A DNA stretch of 9,908 nucleotides from Devosia sp. (GTDB lineage: Bacteria > Pseudomonadota > Alphaproteobacteria > Rhizobiales > Devosiaceae), in contig JAQGKG010000417.1 in the NCBI GenBank assembly GCA_028290245.1, positions 1 to 9,908 on the forward strand. The letters run 5' to 3'. The translations under genes and the position numbers were made by a program. Positions 1 through 6,948 of the stretch are shown piece by piece. The number at the start of each line of letters is the position of its first letter. The stretch's first letter is position 1. Under the pieces are notes generated by a model, which searched no databases, was not told the origin of the DNA, and worked only from the letters and a program-made list of their open reading frames with translations.

Positions 1-1
1 A

Positions 2-469
2 CTTGCCAACACCGCCCGCACCGAGCCTGCCATTCCGTTTGGGGCTGCGCGTGGCTATCTGACCAAGCCCACCAATGGCGTCAACGTCGTCGAATACGGC
101 GCCGGAGATGGCTTCGGCGGTATCAGCCAGGGCATATCCGTGGTCACCCGCGCCGATGCGCAGGTGGTGGCGCCGGCCGATGGCTGGGTGCTGTATAAAG
201 GGCCTTACCTCAATTACGGCCAAATCGTCATTCTCAATACCGGCCAGAGCTACACCGCACTCCTGGCGGGCCTTGATTCGGTAACCGTCGACATCGGCCA
301 GTTCGTGCAGATGGGGATGCCGCTGGGCACGATGGGTTCACGCACAATTGGCCGCTCGGTCACCACCAACGCTGGCGTAGCCCAGCCGACCCTCTATATT
401 GAACTTCGACAAAACAACGAGCCCATCGATCCAACCGGATGGTGGGCCAACCCGACACAGAGTGGATAG
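2..469 (+). CDS. EnvC-like murein hydrolase activator (degenerate LytM/M23 domain), 3' part only
   Basis: The 5' end is cut by the window edge; the frame is open from base 2 and gives the last 155 residues. These form a LytM/peptidase-M23 fold: a strand pair around VVAPADGWV (residues 55-63 of the fragment), then YGQIVILNTG (72-81), ALLAGL (86-91) and LYIELR (131-136), ending in the usual P-x-D-P-x-x-W segment (141-147). In active M23 enzymes the corresponding places hold zinc ligands (H-x-x-x-D, and H-x-H as in LHFEIR). Here the HG histidine is Thr80 and LHFE is LYIE, so the domain looks catalytically dead. EnvC of E. coli is degenerate in the same way and activates periplasmic amidases during septal peptidoglycan splitting. 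The stop lies 7 nt before ctpA, so the two are probably one transcript. The missing N-terminus should hold a signal peptide and coiled coils. The family call is fairly firm; the activator role is inferred. Confidence 0.85.
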   Translation, partial: LANTARTEPAIPFGAARGYLTKPTNGVNVVEYGAGDGFGGISQGISVVTRADAQVVAPADGWVLYKGPYLNYGQIVILNTGQSYTALLAGLDSVTVDIGQFVQMGMPLGTMGSRTIGRSVTTNAGVAQPTLYIELRQNNEPIDPTGWWANPTQSG

Positions 470-476
470 AACCCTC

Positions 477-1907
477 ATGCGCCTGACTCCTCTTAGCACG
501 CTCGCCATCGTCGTGGCGCTGTCGCTGCCTACCGGTCTGCTGTTTGCCCAAGAACCGGCCCCTGCGCCGGCGCCGGCTCAAGATCAGGCACCGCCGGCCG
601 AGCCTGCCACTACCAGCGGCGAAGAGCTTGCGCCGACCCCCGAGGAAAACGCGGCCGCACCGCGCGATCCGCTCGAAATCTATGCCGACCTCAACCTGTT
701 CGGCGAAATCTTCGATCGCATCCGGGCCGAATATGTCGATCCGCCCGATGAGCAGGAGCTGATCCGCGCCGCCATCCAGGGCATGCTGACCTCGCTCGAC
801 CCGCATTCCGGCTATTTGCCACCGGCTGACTATAACGATATGCAGGAGGACACCTCCGGCGAATTCGGTGGCCTCGGCATCGAAGTCACCATGGAAGAGG
901 GCGTCATCAAGGTCATTTCGCCCATCGACGACACCCCGGCCGCCAAGGCCGGCATCATGTCCAATGACTTCATCGTCCAGCTAGACGGCGTCGACATACA
1001 GAACCTCACGCTTGATGAGGCCGTCGCCAAGATGCGCGGGCCGATCGGCTCGTCGATCAAGGTCACCGTGGTGCGCGAAGGCGTGGAAAAGCCGCTCGAC
1101 TTCGATCTGACCCGTGCCACCATTGCCATGCGCGCCGTGCGCTGGAGCATGGAAGGCGGGGCCAAGGAAGGCGAAGGCGACGTCGCCGTGGTTCGTTTGT
1201 CCCGCTTCTCGGAGCAGGCATTCATCGGAATCGAGAAGGCCATCAAGGACATCTACGCAGCCCGTGACGGCGTGGCGCCCAAGGGCATCATCCTCGATAT
1301 GCGCAACAATCCGGGCGGTCTCGTCGATCAGTCGGTCTATGTCGCCGATGCCTTCCTCAAGCAGGGTGCTGTGGTCTTGACCCGTGGCCGTATTGCCCAG
1401 GAAAGTGCACGCTATGACGCCCAGCCCGATACGCTGGATGCGATGATCGCCGATGTGCCGCTGGTGGTGCTGATCAACGGTGGTTCGGCCTCGGCTGCTG
1501 AAATCGTCGCCGGTGCCCTGCAGGACCACAAGCGCGCCACCCTCGTGGGCACGCGTTCCTTCGGCAAGGGCTCCGTTCAGTCGATCATCTCGCTTGGCCC
1601 CGATGGCGCCATGCGTTTGACCACGGCGCGTTACTACACGCCGAACAATCGCTCGATCCAGGCCTTGGGCATCACGCCCGATATCGAGATCAAGCAGGTC
1701 GTGCCCGAGGAATTCCAGGGCCGCGATGAGATCATCGGTGAGGCCGGCCTTGCCGGTCACATCAAGATTGAGGGCCAGGAAGAAACCACCGTTGGCTCCT
1801 CGGTCTATGTCCCGGTCGAGAAGGCCGACGATACGCAGCTGCAATATGCCATCAAGCTAGTCGATGGCGCGGAGACCAACGCGGCCTACCCGCCCAAGGC
1901 CGAATAA
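477..1907 (+). CDS. ctpA: Carboxyl-terminal processing protease, S41 family (CtpA)
   Basis: This is a 476-residue S41 serine protease of the periplasm. I chose the ATG at 477 because a clean signal peptide follows at once: MRLT, then a hydrophobic run to about residue 24 with probable cleavage after LLFA. The in-frame ATG at 399 would add 26 polar residues inside the upstream gene. After the signal comes a Pro/Ala/Glu-rich linker (about 25-65), an S41 N-terminal segment, a PDZ domain (about 129-214; GGLGIEV start, APAKAGI-like loop) and the protease core. The catalytic serine is in GGSASAAEI (Ser339), followed 25 residues later by the lysine in SFGKGSVQ (Lys364) and Gln368. This is the same spacing as Ser452/Lys477/Gln481 of E. 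coli Prc. Such proteases trim C-termini of periplasmic proteins, including peptidoglycan hydrolases, which fits the EnvC-like gene 7 nt upstream. A hairpin follows the gene. Confidence 0.95.
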   Translation: MRLTPLSTLAIVVALSLPTGLLFAQEPAPAPAPAQDQAPPAEPATTSGEELAPTPEENAAAPRDPLEIYADLNLFGEIFDRIRAEYVDPPDEQELIRAAIQGMLTSLDPHSGYLPPADYNDMQEDTSGEFGGLGIEVTMEEGVIKVISPIDDTPAAKAGIMSNDFIVQLDGVDIQNLTLDEAVAKMRGPIGSSIKVTVVREGVEKPLDFDLTRATIAMRAVRWSMEGGAKEGEGDVAVVRLSRFSEQAFIGIEKAIKDIYAARDGVAPKGIILDMRNNPGGLVDQSVYVADAFLKQGAVVLTRGRIAQESARYDAQPDTLDAMIADVPLVVLINGGSASAAEIVAGALQDHKRATLVGTRSFGKGSVQSIISLGPDGAMRLTTARYYTPNNRSIQALGITPDIEIKQVVPEEFQGRDEIIGEAGLAGHIKIEGQEETTVGSSVYVPVEKADDTQLQYAIKLVDGAETNAAYPPKAE

Positions 1908-1941
1908 CGGCAGCACAGCCTGCCATGCTATGAAATGACTG

Positions 1942-1977
1942 GGGGCGAGGTTGCTGATTCGCTGCCTCGCCCCTTCT
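1942..1977 (+). terminator. Probable Rho-independent terminator after ctpA
   Basis: A perfect 9-bp GC-rich inverted repeat, GGGGCGAGG (1942-1950) and CCTCGCCCC (1965-1973), encloses a 14-nt loop and lies 34 nt past the ctpA stop. The following tract (TTCTGACTTT) is only moderately T-rich, so it may be a weak terminator or an RNA-stabilising stem. It separates the envC-ctpA unit from the next plus-strand unit. I see no convincing sigma-70 promoter in the remaining ~80 nt before the gene at 2058. Confidence 0.5.
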
Positions 1978-2057
1978 GACTTTCGCAAATTGGTTTGTCG
2001 GGTTCTTACCAACCGGCGGCAACTTTTGCAGCACACGCGCCAGCCGGAACTTGAACG

Positions 2058-3182
2058 ATGGCCAATGATCTTTCGACGCCGCTGACCGGCCGCAAGCGCA
2101 AGCCCGGATCGCCCCGGCACCTTCCCATCGCGCGCGTGCTGTTCGGCATTCTGGCGCTGATTAGCATTGCCTTCGTGCTGCGCCTGGTGCTGACCAATGA
2201 CCCCAACGGCGGGCGCCCCAGCGCCGAAGTTCCCATTACCTCGACGCTCAACAGCAACCAAATTGCCAACGAGGTCGCGACCGGCCCGGTGACCATCACT
2301 GCCGACCCTGAGCAATTCCCGGCCGGCAGTTCGACCACCGCCGTCCCGACCGGCACCACTGGCGCCAATTCCATCGCCGGCCTGCCCGACCTGTTTGGCG
2401 CCCTGCCCGATCTACGCGAGGAAACCAGCGACGGCCCGATACCGCGTGTCGCCAGCACCGGTCTGACGCCGTTCAACGCCTATGCCCGCCCGGCGGCCGA
2501 TGCGGTCGCGACCGGCCTGCCCATGGTTTCGATCATCGTCACTGGGCTCGGCATCAACGAACAGGGCTCACTCGACGCCATCGACCAACTACCGGACGAT
2601 GTGAGCCTCGCCTTTGCGCCCTATGGCAAGACGCTGACCACGACGGTCGCCGCAGCGCGCTCGGCCGGCCATGAAGTGCTGCTGGAAATTCCGCTGGAGC
2701 CGTTCGACTTTCCGCAGAACGACCCTGGCCCGCAAACGCTTTTGACGGGGGAGCCACTGCGCGCCAACCTCGACAAGCTATTCTGGCTGATGTCGCGCTT
2801 TGGCGGCTATGCCGGGGTGATCAACAATATGGGCGCCCGCTTCACGGCGTCGGCTGCCGACTTCTCGCCCATCATGGAAGAGCTTGGGGCACGCGGCCTT
2901 GGCTATATCGACGATGGCTCGTCCAACCGTTCGCTGGCGGCTCAATTGGCGACCGGTAACAAGGTGCCGTTCTCGCGCGCCGACCTCGTTATCGACAGTA
3001 ATCCGTCGCGCCAGGCCATACTCGCAGCGCTTGCCAGCCTTGAGGCCACGGCGTTGGAGAACGGGCACGCAATTGGTATCATCAGCGCTCTGCCCATCTC
3101 GGTTGGCGCCATTGCTGAATGGTCGCGGGAACTCGAGAGCAAGGGCATCGCTCTGGTGCCCGCCAGCGCCTTGATGAAATAG
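2058..3182 (+). CDS. Divergent polysaccharide deacetylase family protein (YibQ/DUF610)
   Basis: This 374-residue protein has one N-terminal membrane anchor (about residues 24-45, after a basic stretch GRKRKP), a low-complexity Thr/Pro/Gly/Ala linker (about 50-150), and a periplasmic YibQ-type domain (about 155-370). Family marks are VSLAFAPYG (182-190), GHEVLLEIPLEPFDFP (204-219), NDPGPQTLL (221-229), the segment ending NNMGARFT (256-263) and YIDDGSSNRS (283-292). The first strand normally carries an Asp pair (as in IDDFG/IDDLG) but here reads VTGLG (161-165). The carbohydrate-esterase metal site may therefore be absent or altered. Substrate unknown; the fold is shared with NodB-type deacetylases, and the location next to envC-like and ctpA genes suggests cell-wall work. 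The gene lies 9 nt before rppH. The ATG at 2058 is the first in frame after the ctpA terminator; its ribosome site is weak. Confidence 0.88.
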   Translation: MANDLSTPLTGRKRKPGSPRHLPIARVLFGILALISIAFVLRLVLTNDPNGGRPSAEVPITSTLNSNQIANEVATGPVTITADPEQFPAGSSTTAVPTGTTGANSIAGLPDLFGALPDLREETSDGPIPRVASTGLTPFNAYARPAADAVATGLPMVSIIVTGLGINEQGSLDAIDQLPDDVSLAFAPYGKTLTTTVAAARSAGHEVLLEIPLEPFDFPQNDPGPQTLLTGEPLRANLDKLFWLMSRFGGYAGVINNMGARFTASAADFSPIMEELGARGLGYIDDGSSNRSLAAQLATGNKVPFSRADLVIDSNPSRQAILAALASLEATALENGHAIGIISALPISVGAIAEWSRELESKGIALVPASALMK

Positions 3183-3191
3183 AGATCCACC

Positions 3192-3728
3192 ATGTCCGCC
3201 CGTCCAACTCGAGATTCCCTCCCCTATCGCGATTGCGTCGGCATCGCCGTGTTCAATCAGGACGGCAATGTCTTTATCGGACGACGCAAGGCCAACGACG
3301 ATCCCGAAAAGAGTGCGCAGCAGGGTGCGCCGTGGCAAATGCCGCAGGGTGGCATCGACAAGGGCGAAGACCCGCTGCGCGCTGCGCTGCGCGAGTTGCA
3401 TGAAGAGACCAATATCAGCGCGGTAAGCCTGCTCGCCGAGGCGCCGGAGTGGATCTACTACGACCTGCCCGATGACATGCTAGGCGTGGCGCTAAAGGGC
3501 AAATATCGCGGCCAGCGCCAGCGCTGGTTTGCCTTTGCCTTTACCGGCAAGGACAGCGAGATCGATGTCGAAACACCTGGCGGCGGCAAGCACAAGGCTG
3601 AGTTCGACGCTTGGCGCTGGGAAAAACTGACCCGCACGCCCAGCTTGATCGTGCCCTTCAAGAAGGATGCCTACGACAAGGTCGTTGAAGCCTTCGCCGA
3701 TATCCCGCAACGCTTCACTCATGCCTAG
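3192..3728 (+). CDS. rppH: RNA pyrophosphohydrolase RppH (Nudix; IalA-type)
   Basis: This 178-residue cytoplasmic Nudix hydrolase removes pyrophosphate from the 5' end of triphosphorylated mRNA, which opens it to 5'-dependent RNase E decay. The Nudix box is at residues 53-75: Gly53, then Glu59 five residues on, then Arg67-Glu68-Leu69-x-Glu71-Glu72, with Glu68, Glu71 and Glu72 as expected metal ligands. The glycine near the end of the textbook box is Asn74 (EETNI). The PWQMPQGGIDKGED stretch (47-60) and the C-terminal half with GQRQRWFAF and LIVPFKKDAY match RppH/IalA rather than other Nudix families. Length is near the usual 155-180. The ATG at 3192 follows the upstream stop by 9 nt, and its stop is 3 nt before the racemase start, so it sits in the middle of a tight operon. 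The name IalA comes from a Bartonella invasion locus and does not imply virulence here. Confidence 0.95.
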   Translation: MSARPTRDSLPYRDCVGIAVFNQDGNVFIGRRKANDDPEKSAQQGAPWQMPQGGIDKGEDPLRAALRELHEETNISAVSLLAEAPEWIYYDLPDDMLGVALKGKYRGQRQRWFAFAFTGKDSEIDVETPGGGKHKAEFDAWRWEKLTRTPSLIVPFKKDAYDKVVEAFADIPQRFTHA

Positions 3729-3731
3729 CCG

Positions 3732-4418
3732 ATGAAAACCATTGGCCTGATCGGCGGCATGAGCTGGGAATCGACCGCCCACTATTATCGCGTGCTCAAT
3801 CAAGAAGTGGCACTGCGCCTCGGCGGTCTGCATTCGGCTGCTGTCATCGTGCATTCAGTGGACTTCGCCCCGATTGCCGCGATGCAGTCGGCGGGTGACT
3901 GGGACGGTGCCGGGCGGCAACTGGCCGAGATTGCGCGCGGGCTGCAGGACGCTGGTGCCGAAGTGATCGGGCTAGCCACAAACACCATGCATATGGTGGC
4001 CGATCAGATTACCTCGGCCATCAGCGTCCCGTTCATCCATATCGCCGATCCAACCAGCGACGCGCTGCTGGCGGACGGGTTCGAGACCGTAGGGCTGCTG
4101 GGCACCCGCTTCACTATGGAGATGGGCTTCTACCGCGACCGGCTGACGGCGCGTGGCCTGAGCTCGATAATTCCGGAAGTCGACCGCACCAACCTTAACG
4201 GCATCATCTATGAAGAGCTGTGCCTGGGGATCGTGCGCGAGGAGTCGCGCCGGATTTATGTGACGGCTATCGAGCGCCTCGCCGCACGTGGCGCCGAGGC
4301 GGTGATTTTGGGCTGCACCGAGATCGCGATGCTGATCGATGATTCCAACAGCCCGTTGCCGGTGTATGACACGACGGACCTGCACGCCAAGGCGCTGGTT
4401 ACGGCAGCGCTCTCCTAG
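3732..4418 (+). CDS. Aspartate/glutamate racemase family protein (YgeA-like)
   Basis: This 228-residue cytoplasmic enzyme of the cofactor-independent Asp/Glu racemase family begins with the classic IGLIGGMSWEST motif (residues 4-15). The second catalytic residue is Cys195 in ILGCTEIAML. The position usually held by the first catalytic cysteine is Thr83 in ATNTMH. E. coli YgeA also uses a Thr83/Cys197 pair and acts on L-Asp/L-Glu, so the substitution argues for a YgeA-like enzyme and not for damage. The ATG is 3 nt after the rppH stop with no clear Shine-Dalgarno, suggesting translational coupling. The stop TAG overlaps the stop of the opposing chemoreceptor gene. Possible roles are D-aspartate/D-glutamate supply or catabolism. 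The real MurI glutamate racemase has two cysteines and is not expected to be this gene. Family is sure; substrate is inferred. Confidence 0.88.
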   Translation: MKTIGLIGGMSWESTAHYYRVLNQEVALRLGGLHSAAVIVHSVDFAPIAAMQSAGDWDGAGRQLAEIARGLQDAGAEVIGLATNTMHMVADQITSAISVPFIHIADPTSDALLADGFETVGLLGTRFTMEMGFYRDRLTARGLSSIIPEVDRTNLNGIIYEELCLGIVREESRRIYVTAIERLAARGAEAVILGCTEIAMLIDDSNSPLPVYDTTDLHAKALVTAALS

Positions 4419-6580
4419 GCGACGCGCCGCCCCTTAATATCGACCACCTTTGGCGCCGGCTCATCGAGCACGAACACATCGACTATCATGTCGAGGGTCT
4501 GGGCCTGCGCTTCGGTCTGCTCGAGGGCGGCATTGGTTTCCTCGGCCAGCGCCGCATTGTGCTGGGTCATTTCGTCGAGCTGACGGACTGACACCAGCAC
4601 CTCGTCGATGGCCGACGCCTGCTCTCCACTGGCGCGGGCGATTGCTTCTACCAATGCACTGTTTTGCTGTACGGCAGCCTGCATCTCGGACAAGCGCCCC
4701 GCAGCGTCGGACACCAGTTGCGAGCCGTTCTTGACCTCGGTGGCTGACTGCTCGACCAACACCTTTACATCGGCCGAGGCTGATGCGGCCGACTGCGCCA
4801 GGCGACGAACCTCGACGGCGACCACGGCAAAGCCCTTGCCAGCGTCGCCAGCGCGGGCGGCTTCGACGGAGGCGTTCAGCGCAAGCAGATTGGTCTGAAA
4901 GGCGATGTCATCGATCAGGCCGATGATATTGGAAATTTTGGATGACGACTGGGTGATGCGCTCCATCGCGTCATTGGCCTTGGCCATGACCGCGCCGCTT
5001 TCGGACGTCGAGCGCGATACGGCTGAGGCCTTGGCCGCAGCATCTTGCGCCATCTTGGCGTTGCTGGCGACGGTGCTGGCCAGCGTGCCCATAGCAGCGG
5101 TGGTCTCAACGATGGTGGAGGCCTGCCGCGTGGTGCGCTCGCTCAGATCGTTGGCGCCACTGAGGATTTCGCCGGTTGCCGATTTCAACGCCCGCGAGGT
5201 GGTGCGCAACTGGCCGACAACATCGGCGAAACGCGTCACGGTGCCGTTAAGGGCGTGGCGCAGATCTTCGAATTCCGGCTGAAACTGCGTTTCGATCTGG
5301 CCAGTAAGATTACCCTCAGCCAATTGCTGCAGGCCTTCGCCCACAGCGGCCACGGCCTGACGGCGGGCGGTTACGTCGGTGGCGAACTGCACGACCTTGT
5401 AGGGCGTGCCATCGAGCCCGAGGATGGGGGTGAAGGTGCTCTGGATCCACACTTCGCGCCCGTCGCTGCTGCGGCGACGATATTCACCACTCTTGAACTG
5501 ACCAGCAGCGATATCGAGCCAGAACTGACGGTAGCTGGCACTATTCGGATCGGTATCGAACAGGAATTGCGAGTTGGGATGGCCTTGGATGTCGCCGAGG
5601 CGATAGTTTAGCAGACGGAGGAAATTCTCGTTGGCGGTAATCACGTCGCCGGTCATGGTGAATTCGACGACTATCTGCGACATCGAAATGGCGTCGAGCT
5701 GACCGGTATGGTCGGCGGCTTCCACCAGGTGGCGCTTGGTCTCTTCTCCCATTTCCGCAGCGCGTTCGGCATTGGCGCGGAACACTTCGACGGCCCGCGC
5801 CATGGCGCCGATTTCATTGCGGCGCTCGGTGTAAGGAACCTCGATGGATAGGTCCCCCTCGGCCACGGCGCTCATCACGGCGGATAGATTGGGGATCGGG
5901 CGGGTCAACAGCCGCGACAGCAGCAGTGCCAGCAAGCCGATGATCAGCAGGGACGCGCCACCGACTGCAACCAGCATGATTAGGTTTTGGCTAACCACGG
6001 CCTCGATCGGTGCCCGCGCCACGGCGATCAGCAGCGCTCCGATGACCTTGCCGTCGGCCATGGCAATCGGCTGGTATTTGGTGAAATAGCCGACGCCGTT
6101 GATCACGTCTTCACCACGTACCGGGCGATTGGCCAACATCACGTCGAACAGCGGTGTGCTGGCAAGGATCGGGGTATCGAGCAGCCGTTCGCCATCGGCT
6201 TTGAGCAGGCTCGATGTGCCGAGGTTAAGATCCGGACCAACCTCGGTATTGTAGACATAGATCGCAGCATTCTGGCCCGAGACGCGCGCAATGGTGTCGA
6301 TCACGTCGTGCGTACGGAAGCGGGGCATCGAGCGCATAGTGAGGCCAGCGACATCGCCCGCCTCATCCGAGATGATCTCCAGACTGGGCAGGTTGACCTG
6401 CAGGATTTCTGACGTGATGCGCGTAGCGCTAGCCACCTCATGCTCGGCATCGTTGCTGGCGGTGGCGGAGAGGCTGATGAACATCCCCAGCAGCACGGCA
6501 CCGATAGCGATGGCAATCGAGCATATGGCCATCGCTGCAATAGCGGATGTCAGGCGGATATTGCCTAAGAGTGAAACCAT
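4415..6580 (-). CDS. Methyl-accepting chemotaxis protein with Cache-like sensor, PAS and two HAMP-like regions
   Basis: This 721-residue receptor is read leftward from the ATG at 6580-6578. That start has GGGGA six nt upstream and lies just before the first membrane segment; the ATG at 6649 would add 23 arginine-rich residues. Order of parts (numbering from 6580): TM1 about 11-35; periplasmic sensor about 42-192, Cache-like (INGVGYFTKYQPI, KVIGALLIAVAR); TM2 about 199-224; HAMP about 225-275 (TRPIPNLSAVMSAVAEGDL); PAS about 299-407 (ends VVQFATDVTARRQA); second HAMP-like segment about 408-460 (LQQLAEGNLTGQI); then a long helical signalling domain. The conserved hairpin tip is at about 556-595 (DDIAFQTNLLALNASVEAAR, GKGFAVVAVEVRRLA), which binds CheA and CheW. 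No NWETF-like CheR-docking pentapeptide is visible at the C-terminus (IKGRRVA). The ligand cannot be read. No che or flagellar genes lie nearby, so it is an orphan receptor here. Confidence 0.92.
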   Translation of the reverse strand: MVSLLGNIRLTSAIAAMAICSIAIAIGAVLLGMFISLSATASNDAEHEVASATRITSEILQVNLPSLEIISDEAGDVAGLTMRSMPRFRTHDVIDTIARVSGQNAAIYVYNTEVGPDLNLGTSSLLKADGERLLDTPILASTPLFDVMLANRPVRGEDVINGVGYFTKYQPIAMADGKVIGALLIAVARAPIEAVVSQNLIMLVAVGGASLLIIGLLALLLSRLLTRPIPNLSAVMSAVAEGDLSIEVPYTERRNEIGAMARAVEVFRANAERAAEMGEETKRHLVEAADHTGQLDAISMSQIVVEFTMTGDVITANENFLRLLNYRLGDIQGHPNSQFLFDTDPNSASYRQFWLDIAAGQFKSGEYRRRSSDGREVWIQSTFTPILGLDGTPYKVVQFATDVTARRQAVAAVGEGLQQLAEGNLTGQIETQFQPEFEDLRHALNGTVTRFADVVGQLRTTSRALKSATGEILSGANDLSERTTRQASTIVETTAAMGTLASTVASNAKMAQDAAAKASAVSRSTSESGAVMAKANDAMERITQSSSKISNIIGLIDDIAFQTNLLALNASVEAARAGDAGKGFAVVAVEVRRLAQSAASASADVKVLVEQSATEVKNGSQLVSDAAGRLSEMQAAVQQNSALVEAIARASGEQASAIDEVLVSVRQLDEMTQHNAALAEETNAALEQTEAQAQTLDMIVDVFVLDEPAPKVVDIKGRRVA

Positions 6581-6748
6581 TCTGCGTCCCCAATGGCGTC
6601 TGCGCACCGTAGGACGCGCATCTATTCCCATGGCGCAGAGTGCGGGCATAGTCTTAAGAGAGTATTGAAGGATGGGGATTATGTAGCCGAAACAGAGACT
6701 TGCTTAAAGTTTGGGCAGAGAGGCGGGTGAGGAAGAGTCCTCGTTGGG

Positions 6749-6864
6749 TACCCCACCTAACCTCCCCCTGATAGGGGGAGGGACTTATCGAGTTTGGGGC
6801 TCTATCGAGTCTCACGCACCGGTCGGATTCCTTTCCCTTTTCAGGGGGAGGCCTTGTGGGGGTA
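6749..6864. repeat. Palindromic intergenic element with two hairpins and imperfect terminal inverted repeats
   Basis: Ends are TACCCCAC (6749-6756) and GTGGGGGTA (6856-6864), inverted copies with one extra base. Just inside each end lies a hairpin. The left one is a perfect 9-bp stem, CCTCCCCCT (6761-6769) against AGGGGGAGG (6773-6781), with loop GAT. The right one pairs CCTTTCCCT (6830-6838) with AGGGGGAGG (6843-6851), with two G-T wobbles and a 4-nt loop. The two hairpins are inverted copies of each other around a ~48-bp centre. No coding frame in it looks real. The form resembles REP/BIME or small MITE-like families scattered between genes in alphaproteobacteria; copy number cannot be seen from one window. 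Confidence 0.7.
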
Positions 6865-6890
6865 TGCTTCTTGCCTCTCGCACCCCCACA

Positions 6891-6924
6891 AAGCAAAACG
6901 CCCGCGGAGTGATCCACGGGCGTT
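6891..6924 (-). terminator. Rho-independent terminator of the atp operon
   Basis: Read on the minus strand, 25 nt after the atpC stop, the stem AACGCCCG (6924-6917) pairs with CGGGCGTT (6904-6897). After one mismatch, three more pairs close towards a short loop. The stem runs into TTTTGCTTT, a good U-tract on this strand only. The other direction is followed by GCAAAATA, so it should terminate leftward transcription from atpC. Confidence 0.85.
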
Positions 6925-6948
6925 GCAAAATATAAGGCCGAGCTGTCC

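Noticed and set aside
399..476. Longer N-terminus for CtpA (start at 399)
   Set aside because: It would overlap the upstream gene by 71 nt and bury the signal peptide behind 26 polar residues; the ATG at 477 fits secretion.
981..1844. Minus-strand open frame of 287 codons opposite ctpA
   Set aside because: It mirrors the ctpA reading frame; the product is rich in Asp, His, Arg and Gly with no motif or plausible start context.
1990..2012. TTGGT...ACCAA inverted repeat before the YibQ-like gene
   Set aside because: The arms are only 5 bp with a 13-nt loop; this is expected by chance and gives no support for an operator.
6581..6649. Longer N-terminus for the chemoreceptor (start at 6649)
   Set aside because: It adds 23 mostly basic residues before the first membrane segment, while the ATG at 6580 has a GGGGA ribosome site at good spacing.
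6678..6706. Sigma-70-like promoter for the chemoreceptor (minus-strand CATAAT at 6683-6678, TAAGCA 17 bp upstream)
   Set aside because: The -10 is fair but the -35 matches at only three of six positions; too weak to call without transcript data.
6705..6731. TAAAGTTT, resembling a flagellar sigma-28 -35 box
   Set aside because: It is on the plus strand, pointing away from the chemoreceptor, and no GCCGATAA-like -10 follows at the right distance.
6654..6917. Minus-strand 87-codon frame in the chemoreceptor-atpC gap
   Set aside because: It runs straight through both hairpins of the palindromic element and the atp terminator; composition is low-complexity.
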